The notes under the pieces: generated by a model
The model's input: the letters and a program-made list of their open reading frames with translations, nothing else
Database searches by the model: none
Told to the model about the DNA's origin: nothing
Assembly: GCA_963770375.1 (NCBI GenBank)
Contig: CAVYPM010000006.1
Location: 310,001 to 374,000 of the forward strand
DNA: 64,000 bases
DNA from: DASVBE01 sp963770375
GTDB taxonomy: Bacteria; Actinomycetota; Actinomycetes; Streptosporangiales; Streptosporangiaceae
Direction: 5' to 3'
In this document: piece by piece, positions 42,050 through 49,468 of the stretch
How the letters are laid out: the number at the start of each line of letters is the position of its first letter
How positions within the stretch are numbered: position 1 is the first letter of the stretch
Program-made: the position numbers and the translations under genes

Positions 42050-43090
42050 ATGGCCGGGGGGCATCGGGCGCTGGGGGTTGTCGGCGCAGTATTTATCGTG
42101 GCGATGGGCGCGGCGTGCGGTGGTAGCGATGCGCCGTCCCCGACGCGGAGCCAGGTGACCCACACGCCGCTGCCAACCCACACGTCGCCGACGGTATCGG
42201 CGCGTTCGATGGCGCAGCTTCGAAGTACACGGCTGCAAGCGGTGATCCCTGTGGGCGGCGCTCCCGACGCGCCAGACTGGCAGGCGGAGGGGTTCGGTGC
42301 AGTCTGGGTGGCGAACTCCGCGAAGAGCGCCGTTCAGCGCATCGATCCGGCTACGAACCGGGTCACCGCCGTCGTGCCGATTGGCGCGCAGCCTTGTGAC
42401 GGTCTTGCGACCGGCTTCGGGTCAGTGTGGGCGGTTGACTGCACGGGAAAGCTTTTGCGGATCGATCCCAGAGCGGGCCGGGTCATTAAGCGCATCTCCG
42501 TCACCGCCGAGTCCGACGAGGGCCTGATCGCAACCGGTGAGGGCGGCGTCTGGATGCTGAGCAGCCTGAATTCCGATCACGACGCGCTGATCCGGATTGA
42601 CCCTGCGACGAACAAGGTTGGGGAACGCGTGCTCGTTCCCGTGGGGTCAACGGCGGCCGCTGTGGGTTTCGGCTCAGTCTGGGTGACCACTGCCGGCGGA
42701 TCGAGTGTCGAACGTGTCGATCCGTCCACTGGCAAGGTGGCTGCCACGATCCGCGTTCATGCCGCGCCGCGTTTCCTGGCGACCGGTGAGGGTGCAGTCT
42801 GGGTCCTGAACCAATCGGACGGGAGCGTCTCACGGATCGACCCGCACACGAGCCAGGTGACAGCCACTATCCCTGTGAACGTCCCCGGCGAAGGCGGGTG
42901 CATCGCAGCCGGTGAGGGCGGAGTGTGGGTGACGATGCCCGGGACACCCGTGTCAAGGATCGATCCGCTCAGCAACACGGTGACCGAACAGTTCACGGGG
43001 GTAGGCGGCGATTGCATCAGCACCGGCTTCCACTCCATCTGGCTCTCCAACCACGAGCTCGGTAACGTCTGGAGGCTCAGCCCTCATTGA
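42050..43090 (+). CDS. lipoprotein beta-propeller (Vgb/YVTN-like)
   Basis: About 346 residues from the ATG at 42050. Lipobox VAMGAACGG after a hydrophobic core; then seven-blade-like repeats with GSVWV and RIDPxT motifs (AVQRIDPATNRVTAVVPIG, SVERVDPSTGKVAATIRVH, SVSRIDPHTSQVTATIPVN). Related in style to the propeller of the ECF partner at 37486, but lipid-anchored and without a sigma gene beside it. Likely an external binding or sensing protein. A hairpin repeat follows its stop. Confidence 0.82.
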   Translation: MAGGHRALGVVGAVFIVAMGAACGGSDAPSPTRSQVTHTPLPTHTSPTVSARSMAQLRSTRLQAVIPVGGAPDAPDWQAEGFGAVWVANSAKSAVQRIDPATNRVTAVVPIGAQPCDGLATGFGSVWAVDCTGKLLRIDPRAGRVIKRISVTAESDEGLIATGEGGVWMLSSLNSDHDALIRIDPATNKVGERVLVPVGSTAAAVGFGSVWVTTAGGSSVERVDPSTGKVAATIRVHAAPRFLATGEGAVWVLNQSDGSVSRIDPHTSQVTATIPVNVPGEGGCIAAGEGGVWVTMPGTPVSRIDPLSNTVTEQFTGVGGDCISTGFHSIWLSNHELGNVWRLSPH

Positions 43091-43114
43091 TCCAACGGCG
43101 CGTGAACGTTGCCC

Positions 43115-43177
43115 GGGACAGGCAACAGCGCGCGCCCGGTAACTCCAGGCACGCGCTGCCGCTCTCTATGTGACTGA
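43115..43177. repeat. dispersed hairpin repeat, copy 5
   Basis: GGGACAGGCAACAGCGCGCG, stem with one mismatch, then GCTGCCGCTCTCTATGTGAC. It joins without a break to the msrA-tail copy at 43178. Confidence 0.8.
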
Positions 43178-43304
43178 TCAGCTCCCGGCTGTGTCAGCCT
43201 TCACGCCCGTCCCGTAGATGACGCCCACCCCGATCGGGCAGGAGACGCCAGTCCCGTGGTCGGGGCAGTAGCCGTACGGGTTCTTCTTGAGGTACTGCTG
43301 GTGG
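43178..43304 (-). pseudogene. near-identical duplicate of the msrA 3' end
   Basis: 127 bases match msrA 48625-48751 with two differences by eye, encoding the last roughly 40 residues of MsrA and its stop in the same convergent orientation. The match ends sharply at 43304. It is the best-preserved of the msrA-tail copies and probably recent. Confidence 0.9.
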
Positions 43305-43470
43305 CAGCAGACCCACTCAGAACACAATTTATGACCCAGCGTCACTTGCCACGCTACTTGCGGACCTGCCCGGCGGGAAACGGGGCAGAGCAGGCAGCTG
43401 AGGTTATGTCAGCCCCTGGGAGGGTAACGGCCCACCGTGGTAATGACGGCCTGAAGGGCGGGGCTGGGCG

Positions 43471-44709
43471 ATGGGAGACAATGCCGTCTCATACCGGGCT
43501 CCGGGTTCGCGGCAGGGTCAAGTGCTGCACGCCGCCGCGGGCGCCGCCGCGGCCGCGGTGATCGTCTTGACCGGGACGGCCTGCGGCACGGCGTCCTCTG
43601 GCGCGCCGGCCCCGGCCAAGGCGCCTGCGGTCACCGTGCTGAAACGGGGCGCGAACAACGGCAACGGCGACATTTTCATCACCCCTAGCGGGGGCAGGGT
43701 GAGCGGCCCCGAGATCATCAGCAGCACCGGCAAGGTGATCTGGTTTCACCGTCTTCCCGCACACGAACTGGCTTCTGACTTCCGCACGCAGTCCTACCTG
43801 GGCAAGCCGGTGCTCACCTGGTGGCAGGGTCCTCCCAACCTAGGCGCCGTCTCGGGCGGGGCCGATTACATCTACAACGACCGCTACCAGAAGATCGCCG
43901 AGGTCAAGGGCGGCAACGGCTACTCGGCCGACGGCCAGGAATTCCTCATCACGCCCTGGAACACGGCGCTGATCATCGTCGACACCATCACGACCGCGAA
44001 CCTGACCTCCATCGGTGGCCCCGCCGACCAGAAGGTCGTCGACAGCATCGTGCAGGAGATCGACATCAGCACCGGCAAGGTGCTCTTCCAGTGGAACGCC
44101 GCGGACCACGTCCCCTACAAGGACAGCGAGCAGCCGCGGCCCGCCTCGGCTGCCACTCCCTGGAACTGGTTCTACATCAACGCCGTCCATCTCGGCACCC
44201 ACCGCGATCTGCTGATCAGCGCCCGCTACACCTGGGCGGTGTACAAGGTCAGCCTGCGCACCGGGAAGATCATCTGGGTACTCGGCGGCAAGCACAGCAC
44301 GTTCCGGCTCAAGGCCGGGCCCGGCCAGGTGCTCGACAAAGCGGGCGAGATCTTCGCCTACCAGCACGACCCCGAGGCCATCGGGCACAACGAGTACACG
44401 CTGTTCGACGACGAGTCCGGCGGCAGCAGCAGCTGGCTGCTTCGCTACAGCCGGGTGGTGACCGTCCGGCTGAACCTGGCGGCCAAAGTGGCCACACTGG
44501 TGAAGTCGGTCAGGCAACCCGAGGGCTTGCTGGCTACAGAACAGGGGAACGCGCAGACCACCAGAAACGGCGATCTGTTCGTCGGCTGGGGCGACACGGC
44601 CTTCATCTCCGAGTTCAGCCCGACCGGCAGGCTGCTGTTCAACGCCCAGTTGCCAGGCGTTGACATCACCTACCGCGCCTACCGCCTGCCCTGGCACCCG
44701 GCCAGTTAA
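43471..44709 (+). CDS. arylsulfotransferase (ASST)-family lipoprotein
   Basis: 412 residues. A hydrophobic N-terminal segment with lipobox VLTGTACG, then a propeller with ASST landmarks: IYNDRYQKIAEVKGGNGYSA, VQEIDISTGKVLFQW, WFYINAVHLGTHRDLLISAR, QHDPEAIGHNEYTLFDDESG and ATLVKSVRQPEGLLATEQGN. Family members transfer sulfate between phenols using an active-site His; many actinobacterial members are untested. Located outside the membrane. A hairpin repeat follows the gene. Confidence 0.85.
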   Translation: MGDNAVSYRAPGSRQGQVLHAAAGAAAAAVIVLTGTACGTASSGAPAPAKAPAVTVLKRGANNGNGDIFITPSGGRVSGPEIISSTGKVIWFHRLPAHELASDFRTQSYLGKPVLTWWQGPPNLGAVSGGADYIYNDRYQKIAEVKGGNGYSADGQEFLITPWNTALIIVDTITTANLTSIGGPADQKVVDSIVQEIDISTGKVLFQWNAADHVPYKDSEQPRPASAATPWNWFYINAVHLGTHRDLLISARYTWAVYKVSLRTGKIIWVLGGKHSTFRLKAGPGQVLDKAGEIFAYQHDPEAIGHNEYTLFDDESGGSSSWLLRYSRVVTVRLNLAAKVATLVKSVRQPEGLLATEQGNAQTTRNGDLFVGWGDTAFISEFSPTGRLLFNAQLPGVDITYRAYRLPWHPAS

Positions 44710-44725
44710 GCAGCGAACGCGCCCG

Positions 44726-44805
44726 GCCCAGACATGCAACAGCGCGTCCGGTGAGCCCCAGGCACGCGCTGCCGCTTCTCTATCCGGCTGATCAGCTCTC
44801 GTTAC
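44726..44805. repeat. dispersed hairpin repeat, copy 6
   Basis: CCCAGACATGCAACAGCGCG, weaker stem (one arm shortened), GCTGCCGCTTCTCTAT, then CTGATCAGCTCTCG, where similarity to msrA stops. Confidence 0.75.
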
Positions 44806-44904
44806 GGGTTCAAGGTCCAGCGGGGCGGGCCCGGCCATGTCAGCCACGACCCCGGCATCGGCACTGCGGATGACTGGCCTTGGCCTAGCCAGGACCGTGA
44901 AACT

Positions 44905-45192
44905 TCACCCTGGCGTCGGCCAGGGGATCCCCTGGTGCTTGTGAAACGCAGCCAGGGCCGCCTCAAGCCCGTACGGCCCGCGAAGCCGCTGAAGCCGCGG
45001 CGAGATCTCCAAGTAATCCAGTTCCGGATGATCGCCGCAGCTGGGGCATATCAGCTCATACATGCTGGTGTAGCCGCCCTCGACGCGGCCGTCCACGATG
45101 CGGACCGGCTGGCTCCGCAGGGCCGCCTCACTGCCGTGGCCGGGCTGATCGGCGGGCGGAGATGTTACGACCCTCTCAACCGCGATACTCAT
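44905..45192 (-). CDS. small hypothetical protein with CPSCG motif
   Basis: About 95 residues from the ATG at 45192 (a longer frame starts at 45261). The C-terminal part reads YELICPSCGDHPELDYLEIS then PRLQRLRGPYGLEAALAAFH. The CPSCG pair suggests metal binding, though a second pair is missing. Similar short proteins are common hypotheticals in actinomycetes. Confidence 0.65.
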   Translation of the reverse strand: MSIAVERVVTSPPADQPGHGSEAALRSQPVRIVDGRVEGGYTSMYELICPSCGDHPELDYLEISPRLQRLRGPYGLEAALAAFHKHQGIPWPTPG

Positions 45193-45285
45193 CGCAGTGC
45201 CAGAGGCGCGGGGACTGCTCACTTGACTCACCCACCAGGAGCAGGAAGTAGGTCCTGCCACTACCAGGGTCTGGAGCAGCGACGC

Positions 45286-45306
45286 TGTTACCCGCAGACG
45301 GTAACA
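45286..45306. promoter_or_regulatory. inverted repeat TGTTACC-n7-GGTAACA
   Basis: Two perfect seven-base arms with a seven-base spacer, upstream of the minus-strand CPSCG gene (start 45192). Size and symmetry fit a regulator-binding site; no regulator is adjacent. Confidence 0.45.
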
Positions 45307-45485
45307 CGCAGATCAGGCAAAAGATATGTCCAGCCGGGCTAGCCAACGATCGCCACCAGCAGGTAGCAGTTCGTTTCAGAATGCAACTGATCCCTGGCCA
45401 CCGGCCAGCGGTAGATCCGTACGCATCCTCCGGCGCCGCCATCTCGACCGGACGCAAATGGCTGACGAAACTGGGCACTAGCACA

Positions 45486-45506
45486 GGTACGTCAAGTTGA
45501 CGTACC
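45486..45506. promoter_or_regulatory. perfect 21-bp palindrome before DinB gene
   Basis: GGTACGTCAA and TTGACGTACC surround a single G, 25 bases before the DinB start codon. A dimeric repressor bound here would block the DinB promoter. Confidence 0.65.
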
Positions 45507-45531
45507 ACGGGGAATTCCCGGGAAGGCGGCC

Positions 45532-46050
45532 ATGACAAGTAACCGGAATGAGACCGCCGAGGACCAGGCGCTGCTGGCCTTCCTCGCCGCCCAGCGTGAC
45601 GCAGTGCTATCCATCGTGGCGGGGCTGGACGAGGATTCGTGGCACCGGCCGGTTGTGCCGTCGGGCTGGACGCCCGCCGGGCTGGTCGAGCACCTGGGCG
45701 GGGCCGAGTGGCACTGGTTCCAGGGGGTCGTGACCGGCAAGCACCCCGAGCCACCGCCGGGGGATGAGGACCAGACTCCCTACGATCCGACGGCAGCATT
45801 CGTCTGTGACGAGCCCTCGGCGGAGATCATCAAGTTCTACCGCGACCAGTGCGCGAGCTCGGATGCGGTGCTGGCGGTGACACCGCTATCGGCGCGGCCA
45901 CGTGGCAGGCACGGTGTCCCCGGGCAAGATGAACCGCCGGATGTGCGCTGGGTCGTACTGCACATGATCGAGGAGACCGCGCGGCACGCCGGGCACCTGG
46001 ATATCGCCCGGGAACTCATCGACGGCCAGACCGGGCTCGGGTCGCGCTGA
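45532..46050 (+). CDS. DinB-fold protein (DUF664 type)
   Basis: 172 residues, ATG with a GGGAAGG ribosome binding site five bases upstream. Motifs: FLAAQRDAVLSIVAGLDEDS, LVEHLGGAEWHWFQGVV and VLHMIEETARHAGHLDIARE. Parent of the relic at 41590. A perfect palindrome upstream suggests dedicated repression. An SRPBCC gene follows 68 bases downstream, a frequent partner of DinB genes in actinomycetes. Confidence 0.9.
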   Translation: MTSNRNETAEDQALLAFLAAQRDAVLSIVAGLDEDSWHRPVVPSGWTPAGLVEHLGGAEWHWFQGVVTGKHPEPPPGDEDQTPYDPTAAFVCDEPSAEIIKFYRDQCASSDAVLAVTPLSARPRGRHGVPGQDEPPDVRWVVLHMIEETARHAGHLDIARELIDGQTGLGSR

Positions 46051-46118
46051 CCGCCCTGGTCCCGCGACCGCGGTGGACGCTCGCTGATCAAAGACCGGAA
46101 CTCACGAAGGGGCACGAG

Positions 46119-46640
46119 ATGACTGGTGATGCAGGCATGGGCGACCGGCTGCTGGGCACCCTGGGAATCGCAGATGGCAAGGGTGTCGTGCGGGTGGAGG
46201 ATCGCTTTCCGGCTGATATCGAGACCGTGTGGTCGGCGCTCACTGAGCCCTCGCGTCTGGCCCGCTGGTGGGGCGAGGTTGAGGGAGACCTGCGGCTGGG
46301 CGGCGAGTATCACGAGCGGGTGTTTGCCAGCGGGTGGGAAGGCACAGGGCGAGTGCAGGCCTGCGAGGCCCCGCGGCACCTGCTGCTGCAGCACCGGGAA
46401 CCGGACCAGACTGACGAGCAGTCCATTGAGATCACGCTGACCACCGACGACGGCCAGACCACCGTGGTCTGGGAGGAGCGCGGCATGCCCGTGGCCTACC
46501 TCGCCGGTTACGGGACGGGGATCCAGATCCACGTTGAAGACCTCGGCGCCTACCTCGCGGGGCGGGAGCGCTGCGACGCCGCTGCGCGGATGGGCGAGCT
46601 CTTCCCCGCCTACGAACCCCTGGCCGCCGAGGTCAGGTAG
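46119..46640 (+). CDS. SRPBCC (AHSA1-like) domain protein
   Basis: 173 residues, ATG with an AAGGGG site. START-like fold: RVEDRFPADIETVWSALTEP, RLARWWGEVEGDLRLGGEYH, GRVQACEAPRHLLLQHREPD and a C-terminal helix VEDLGAYLAGRERCDAAARM. The family binds hydrophobic ligands or proteins and may promote detoxification. Co-orientation with DinB suggests one transcript. A perfect hairpin repeat ends it. Confidence 0.88.
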   Translation: MTGDAGMGDRLLGTLGIADGKGVVRVEDRFPADIETVWSALTEPSRLARWWGEVEGDLRLGGEYHERVFASGWEGTGRVQACEAPRHLLLQHREPDQTDEQSIEITLTTDDGQTTVVWEERGMPVAYLAGYGTGIQIHVEDLGAYLAGRERCDAAARMGELFPAYEPLAAEVR

Positions 46641-46688
46641 GCGGATGGAACCATCACGGCGCGGCGTCTGACCGGCCCGCACGAGCCC

Positions 46689-46770
46689 CGACATGCGGCA
46701 GCGCGTGCCCGGTGAGGCTCACCGGGCACGCGCTGCCGCTCTATCTAGGGCTGATCAGCTCTCGGCTGTG
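46689..46770. repeat. dispersed hairpin repeat, copy 7 (perfect 22-bp arms)
   Basis: Arms 46695-46716 and 46718-46739 are exact reverse complements around one base, followed by GCTCTATCTAGGG and CTGATCAGCTCTCGGCTGTG. The last bases fuse directly to the ClpC-like tail. Confidence 0.85.
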
Positions 46771-47481
46771 GCGGCCGAGGCACTGGAGTCGCTGGGAATC
46801 AGCCTGGAAGCGGTGCGCCAGCAGGTCGAGCAGATCATCGGCCGCGGCAACCAAGCCCCGTCCGGGCACATTCCGTTCACCCCGCGCGCGAAGAAGGTAA
46901 CGGAGCTGGCGCTGCGGGAATCGGACGCCCTGGGCCATGGCCACATCGACACCGAGCACCTGCTGCTCGGCCTGGTCCGAGAAGGCGATGGGGTGGCCGC
47001 CCAGGTGCTCGCCAGGCTGGGCGGGGACCTGAACAGCGTGCGGCAGCAGGTGATCCTGCTGCTGCCCCGCCAAGCCGGGACGGGCGCGATCAGCGCGCGT
47101 CCCCGCCGGGGCAAGCGGGAGCGCAACCGGCTGGTCGATGACGCCCTCGCCCGTTTCGGCCCGGTGGATCAGCGGCTGGCAGCCATCGAGCGCTGGGTCG
47201 GCTTGGCGCCTGACCTAGACGATCTTGACCAGGAGATCGCGCACGTGCGCCGCGAGAAGGAATCCGCGATCGATAGCCAGGACTTCGAAGCCGCTGCCGC
47301 GCTGCGCGACAAGGAAAAGGAAGTGATCGACCGCAGGATCAGCAGGGAGAAGGAGTGGACGGCGACCGCCGGCGACCGGCCATCGCTGTCCGCCGAACTC
47401 GGCCGGGTGAACGCTGAACTGCAGCGACTGCGGGCCATTTTGCGCCAGCACGGCATCGAACCAGGTGACGACGCGGAATAA
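46768..47481 (+). CDS. ClpC-like N-domain plus UVR motif protein, 5'-truncated
   Basis: Open frame runs from an ATG inside the hairpin repeat (46693); the GTG at 46768 marks where ClpC-like sequence begins. Residues match the second part of a Clp N-domain (ALESLGISLEAVRQQVEQII, SGHIPFTPRAKKVTELALRE, GHGHIDTEHLLLGLVREGDG), followed by a UVR/coiled segment (EKESAIDSQDFEAAAALRDK). The first Clp repeat half and the AAA modules of ClpC are absent. It may be a 3' gene fragment fused to the repeat, or a small ClpC-regulator-like protein. Confidence 0.7.
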   Translation: MAAEALESLGISLEAVRQQVEQIIGRGNQAPSGHIPFTPRAKKVTELALRESDALGHGHIDTEHLLLGLVREGDGVAAQVLARLGGDLNSVRQQVILLLPRQAGTGAISARPRRGKRERNRLVDDALARFGPVDQRLAAIERWVGLAPDLDDLDQEIAHVRREKESAIDSQDFEAAAALRDKEKEVIDRRISREKEWTATAGDRPSLSAELGRVNAELQRLRAILRQHGIEPGDDAE

Positions 47482-47634
47482 TCAGCCTCTCCGCAGCCGC
47501 ACGGACTGATCCGGGCAGGACCGGGACGCGGCGCCCCGGCGGCTGTGGTCCAGGCGCGGACGAATCGCGATCATCTGATGCCATCACCGCAGACGGCAGG
47601 CCTGGTGCCCCTGGAATTACAGGTGGTCAAATCA

Positions 47635-48477
47635 TCAGTGTTCGCTGAGATACGCACGGACCAGCAGGACGTCGTGGTCGGTGTGTATGGCGGGCACCAC
47701 CCGTGCCGAGGGCGAGCGAAACGCGCCTGTTCCGTAGACCTGCTGGCTCCCGGGATCCTGGTGTGCGGAACCGTCGGTGCGCGTCCAGAAGCCGTGCGGG
47801 GCGCAGGAGGAGCGACGGTTCACGTCGCCTCCGAAGATGACAGGGCGGGTCGCCGCGCGGCGTGCAAGGATCGCCCGGAGCTCACCGCATTGCAGCTTGT
47901 TCGCGGCCGCCTCAACGGGCTCATGTGCGGCAAGGTGAGCAGTGCACACGTCAACGCCGATCCGTGTGCTGACGCACAGCCACACGCGCCGCTCGGGGCC
48001 GGCTTGCGCCTCGAAAGGCTGGCTGGCGGCGCTCAGGATCGGTGCTCTCGACAGCACCGCGTCACCGAAGAATCCACGGCCGCCCGGTTGTCTGCAGGGA
48101 AGGGGCTTGCCGTTGTAGATCACCTTCGCGAAACGCAGGTGGTAGCCGGTCCGCTGGGCGATCAGCGCGACGTCACCGCTGCACGCCTCGTTGAACGTGA
48201 CCGCGTCCGGGCGCGCTTCACGGACCCGGGTGATTGCCTCCCGCACCACCGCGGGGTATTCCACCTTCGCGTAGCAGCCGCCCAGGCCGGACAGGCACAG
48301 GTTCATCTGCATCAACGTGTAGGCCGAGCCTGGGGACGGCCGCGCGGCCGCAGTCGCGGCTGTCCCGGAGGATCCGCTGCAGCCGCCGAGGGCGAGGACA
48401 AGCCCGCACCCCACCGCAACGAGCGGGACCGCAGACCTCGCCGAGCGCTCGGCACCGCGTCGGACCGTTATCTTCAC
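47635..48477 (-). CDS. endonuclease/exonuclease/phosphatase-family lipoprotein
   Basis: About 280 residues from the GTG at 48477, with an AGGAGGAG site just upstream. Lipobox LALGGCSGS. EEP landmarks: LMQMNLCLSG (Asn), DAVTFNEACSGD (Glu), WLCVSTRIGVDVCTAHLAAH (His), RPVIFGGDVNRR (Asp/Asn) and the final IHTDHDVLLVRAYL (Asp-His). Extracellular metal-dependent phosphodiesterase or nuclease is the family role. Confidence 0.87.
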   Translation of the reverse strand: MKITVRRGAERSARSAVPLVAVGCGLVLALGGCSGSSGTAATAAARPSPGSAYTLMQMNLCLSGLGGCYAKVEYPAVVREAITRVREARPDAVTFNEACSGDVALIAQRTGYHLRFAKVIYNGKPLPCRQPGGRGFFGDAVLSRAPILSAASQPFEAQAGPERRVWLCVSTRIGVDVCTAHLAAHEPVEAAANKLQCGELRAILARRAATRPVIFGGDVNRRSSCAPHGFWTRTDGSAHQDPGSQQVYGTGAFRSPSARVVPAIHTDHDVLLVRAYLSEH

Positions 48478-48510
48478 CGCTCCTCCTCGACGGTACATCC
48501 GCCCTACAGC

Positions 48511-48549
48511 TCCGTGATCGGCAAGGGCTGCTACGTCAGCGGCACCTGA
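48511..48549 (+). repeat. unknown-gene tail repeat, copy 3 (at msrA locus)
   Basis: Encodes SVIGKGCYVSGT and a stop on the plus strand, convergent with msrA. Identical to 33943-33981 over about 39 bases. No matching gene body lies upstream here either, since the EEP gene occupies the other strand. Confidence 0.7.
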
Positions 48550-48559
48550 CCGACACCAG

Positions 48560-48624
48560 CCCAGACATGCAACAGCGCGCGCCCGGTAGCTCCGGGCACG
48601 CGCTGCCGCTCTCTATGCAGCTGA
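48560..48624. repeat. hairpin repeat at the msrA terminator, probable parent copy
   Basis: Stem arms 48573-48586 and 48592-48605 around TAGCT, directly after the msrA stop on the minus strand. Acts as the msrA terminator by position. All other copies resemble this junction. Confidence 0.8.
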
Positions 48625-49314
48625 TCAGCTCTCGGCCGTGTCAGCCTTCACGCCCGTCCCGTAGATGACGCCCACCCCGATCGGGCAGGAGACGCCAGTC
48701 CCGTGGTCGGGGCAGTAGCCGTACGGGTTCTTCTTGAGGTACTGCTGGTGGTAGTCCTCGGCGAAGTAGAACTGCGACGCCGCCACGATGTCGGTCGTGA
48801 TCTCGCCGTAGCCGGCCTCGGCCAGCCGCTTCTGGTACATGTCCCGCGACTCCTGCGCCGCAGCCTTCTGCTCCGGCGAGGTGTAGAAAATGGCCGACCG
48901 GTACTGGGTGCCGCGGTCGTTCCCCTGCCGCATCCCCTGGGTGGGGTCATGAGACTCCCAGAAGATCCGAAGGAGCTCCGCGTAGCTCGTCTTCGCCGGA
49001 TCGAAGACCACACGCACGGCCTCGGCGTGCCCGGTCCGCCCGCTGCAGACCTCCTCGTAGGTCGGGTTCGGCGTGAAGCCGCCCTCGTAGCCGACCGACG
49101 TCGAGATCACGCCCGGGGTCTGCCAGTACGTCTTCTCGGCGCCCCAGAAGCAGCCCATCGCGAACTCGGCGACCTGCGAGCCGTCCGGGTACGGCGGCTG
49201 CAGCGGCGTGCCGAGAACGGCGTGCGCGCCCGCCACCGGCACGGCCTGGTCGCGGCCGGGAAGCGCGTCCTCGGCGGTGATCATGCTGGTCTTGTGGAAG
49301 CCGAAAATGCCCAC
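48625..49314 (-). CDS. msrA: peptide-methionine (S)-S-oxide reductase MsrA
   Basis: 229 residues. The catalytic GCFWG motif is present (AEFAMGCFWGAEKTYWQ), followed by STSVGYEGGFTPNPTYEEVC, TGHAEAVRVVFDPAKTSY and FWESHDPTQGMRQGNDRGTQ. C-terminal Cys near YCPDHGTGVSCPIG may help recycle the sulfenic intermediate. MsrA reduces methionine S-sulfoxide in damaged proteins. Its 3' end and terminator are copied several times across the preceding 18 kb. Confidence 0.96.
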   Translation of the reverse strand: MGIFGFHKTSMITAEDALPGRDQAVPVAGAHAVLGTPLQPPYPDGSQVAEFAMGCFWGAEKTYWQTPGVISTSVGYEGGFTPNPTYEEVCSGRTGHAEAVRVVFDPAKTSYAELLRIFWESHDPTQGMRQGNDRGTQYRSAIFYTSPEQKAAAQESRDMYQKRLAEAGYGEITTDIVAASQFYFAEDYHQQYLKKNPYGYCPDHGTGVSCPIGVGVIYGTGVKADTAES

Positions 49315-49468
49315 GAATCCTCCTCCTGATGACCCCTGGCTGGGGCCATGGCTCCTGCGGTCCCTCGCCGGCCCAGGCTGAACTGGAAATTTCCAGAGCT
49401 GGGGTTACAAGCGAAAACCGCATTATGGGTAACGGTGTTTGCGGCCCGCATGTTCCCGCCACGGGCGG

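Noticed and set aside
43256..43561. Plus-strand frame starting in the msrA-tail copy
   Set aside because: Antisense of the msrA fragment, with no independent coding signal.
30361..48640. Hairpin repeats considered as a transposable element or MITE
   Set aside because: No transposase, no consistent terminal ends or target duplications, and copies continue into msrA coding sequence, so a terminator-derived repeat fits better. Not fully excluded.
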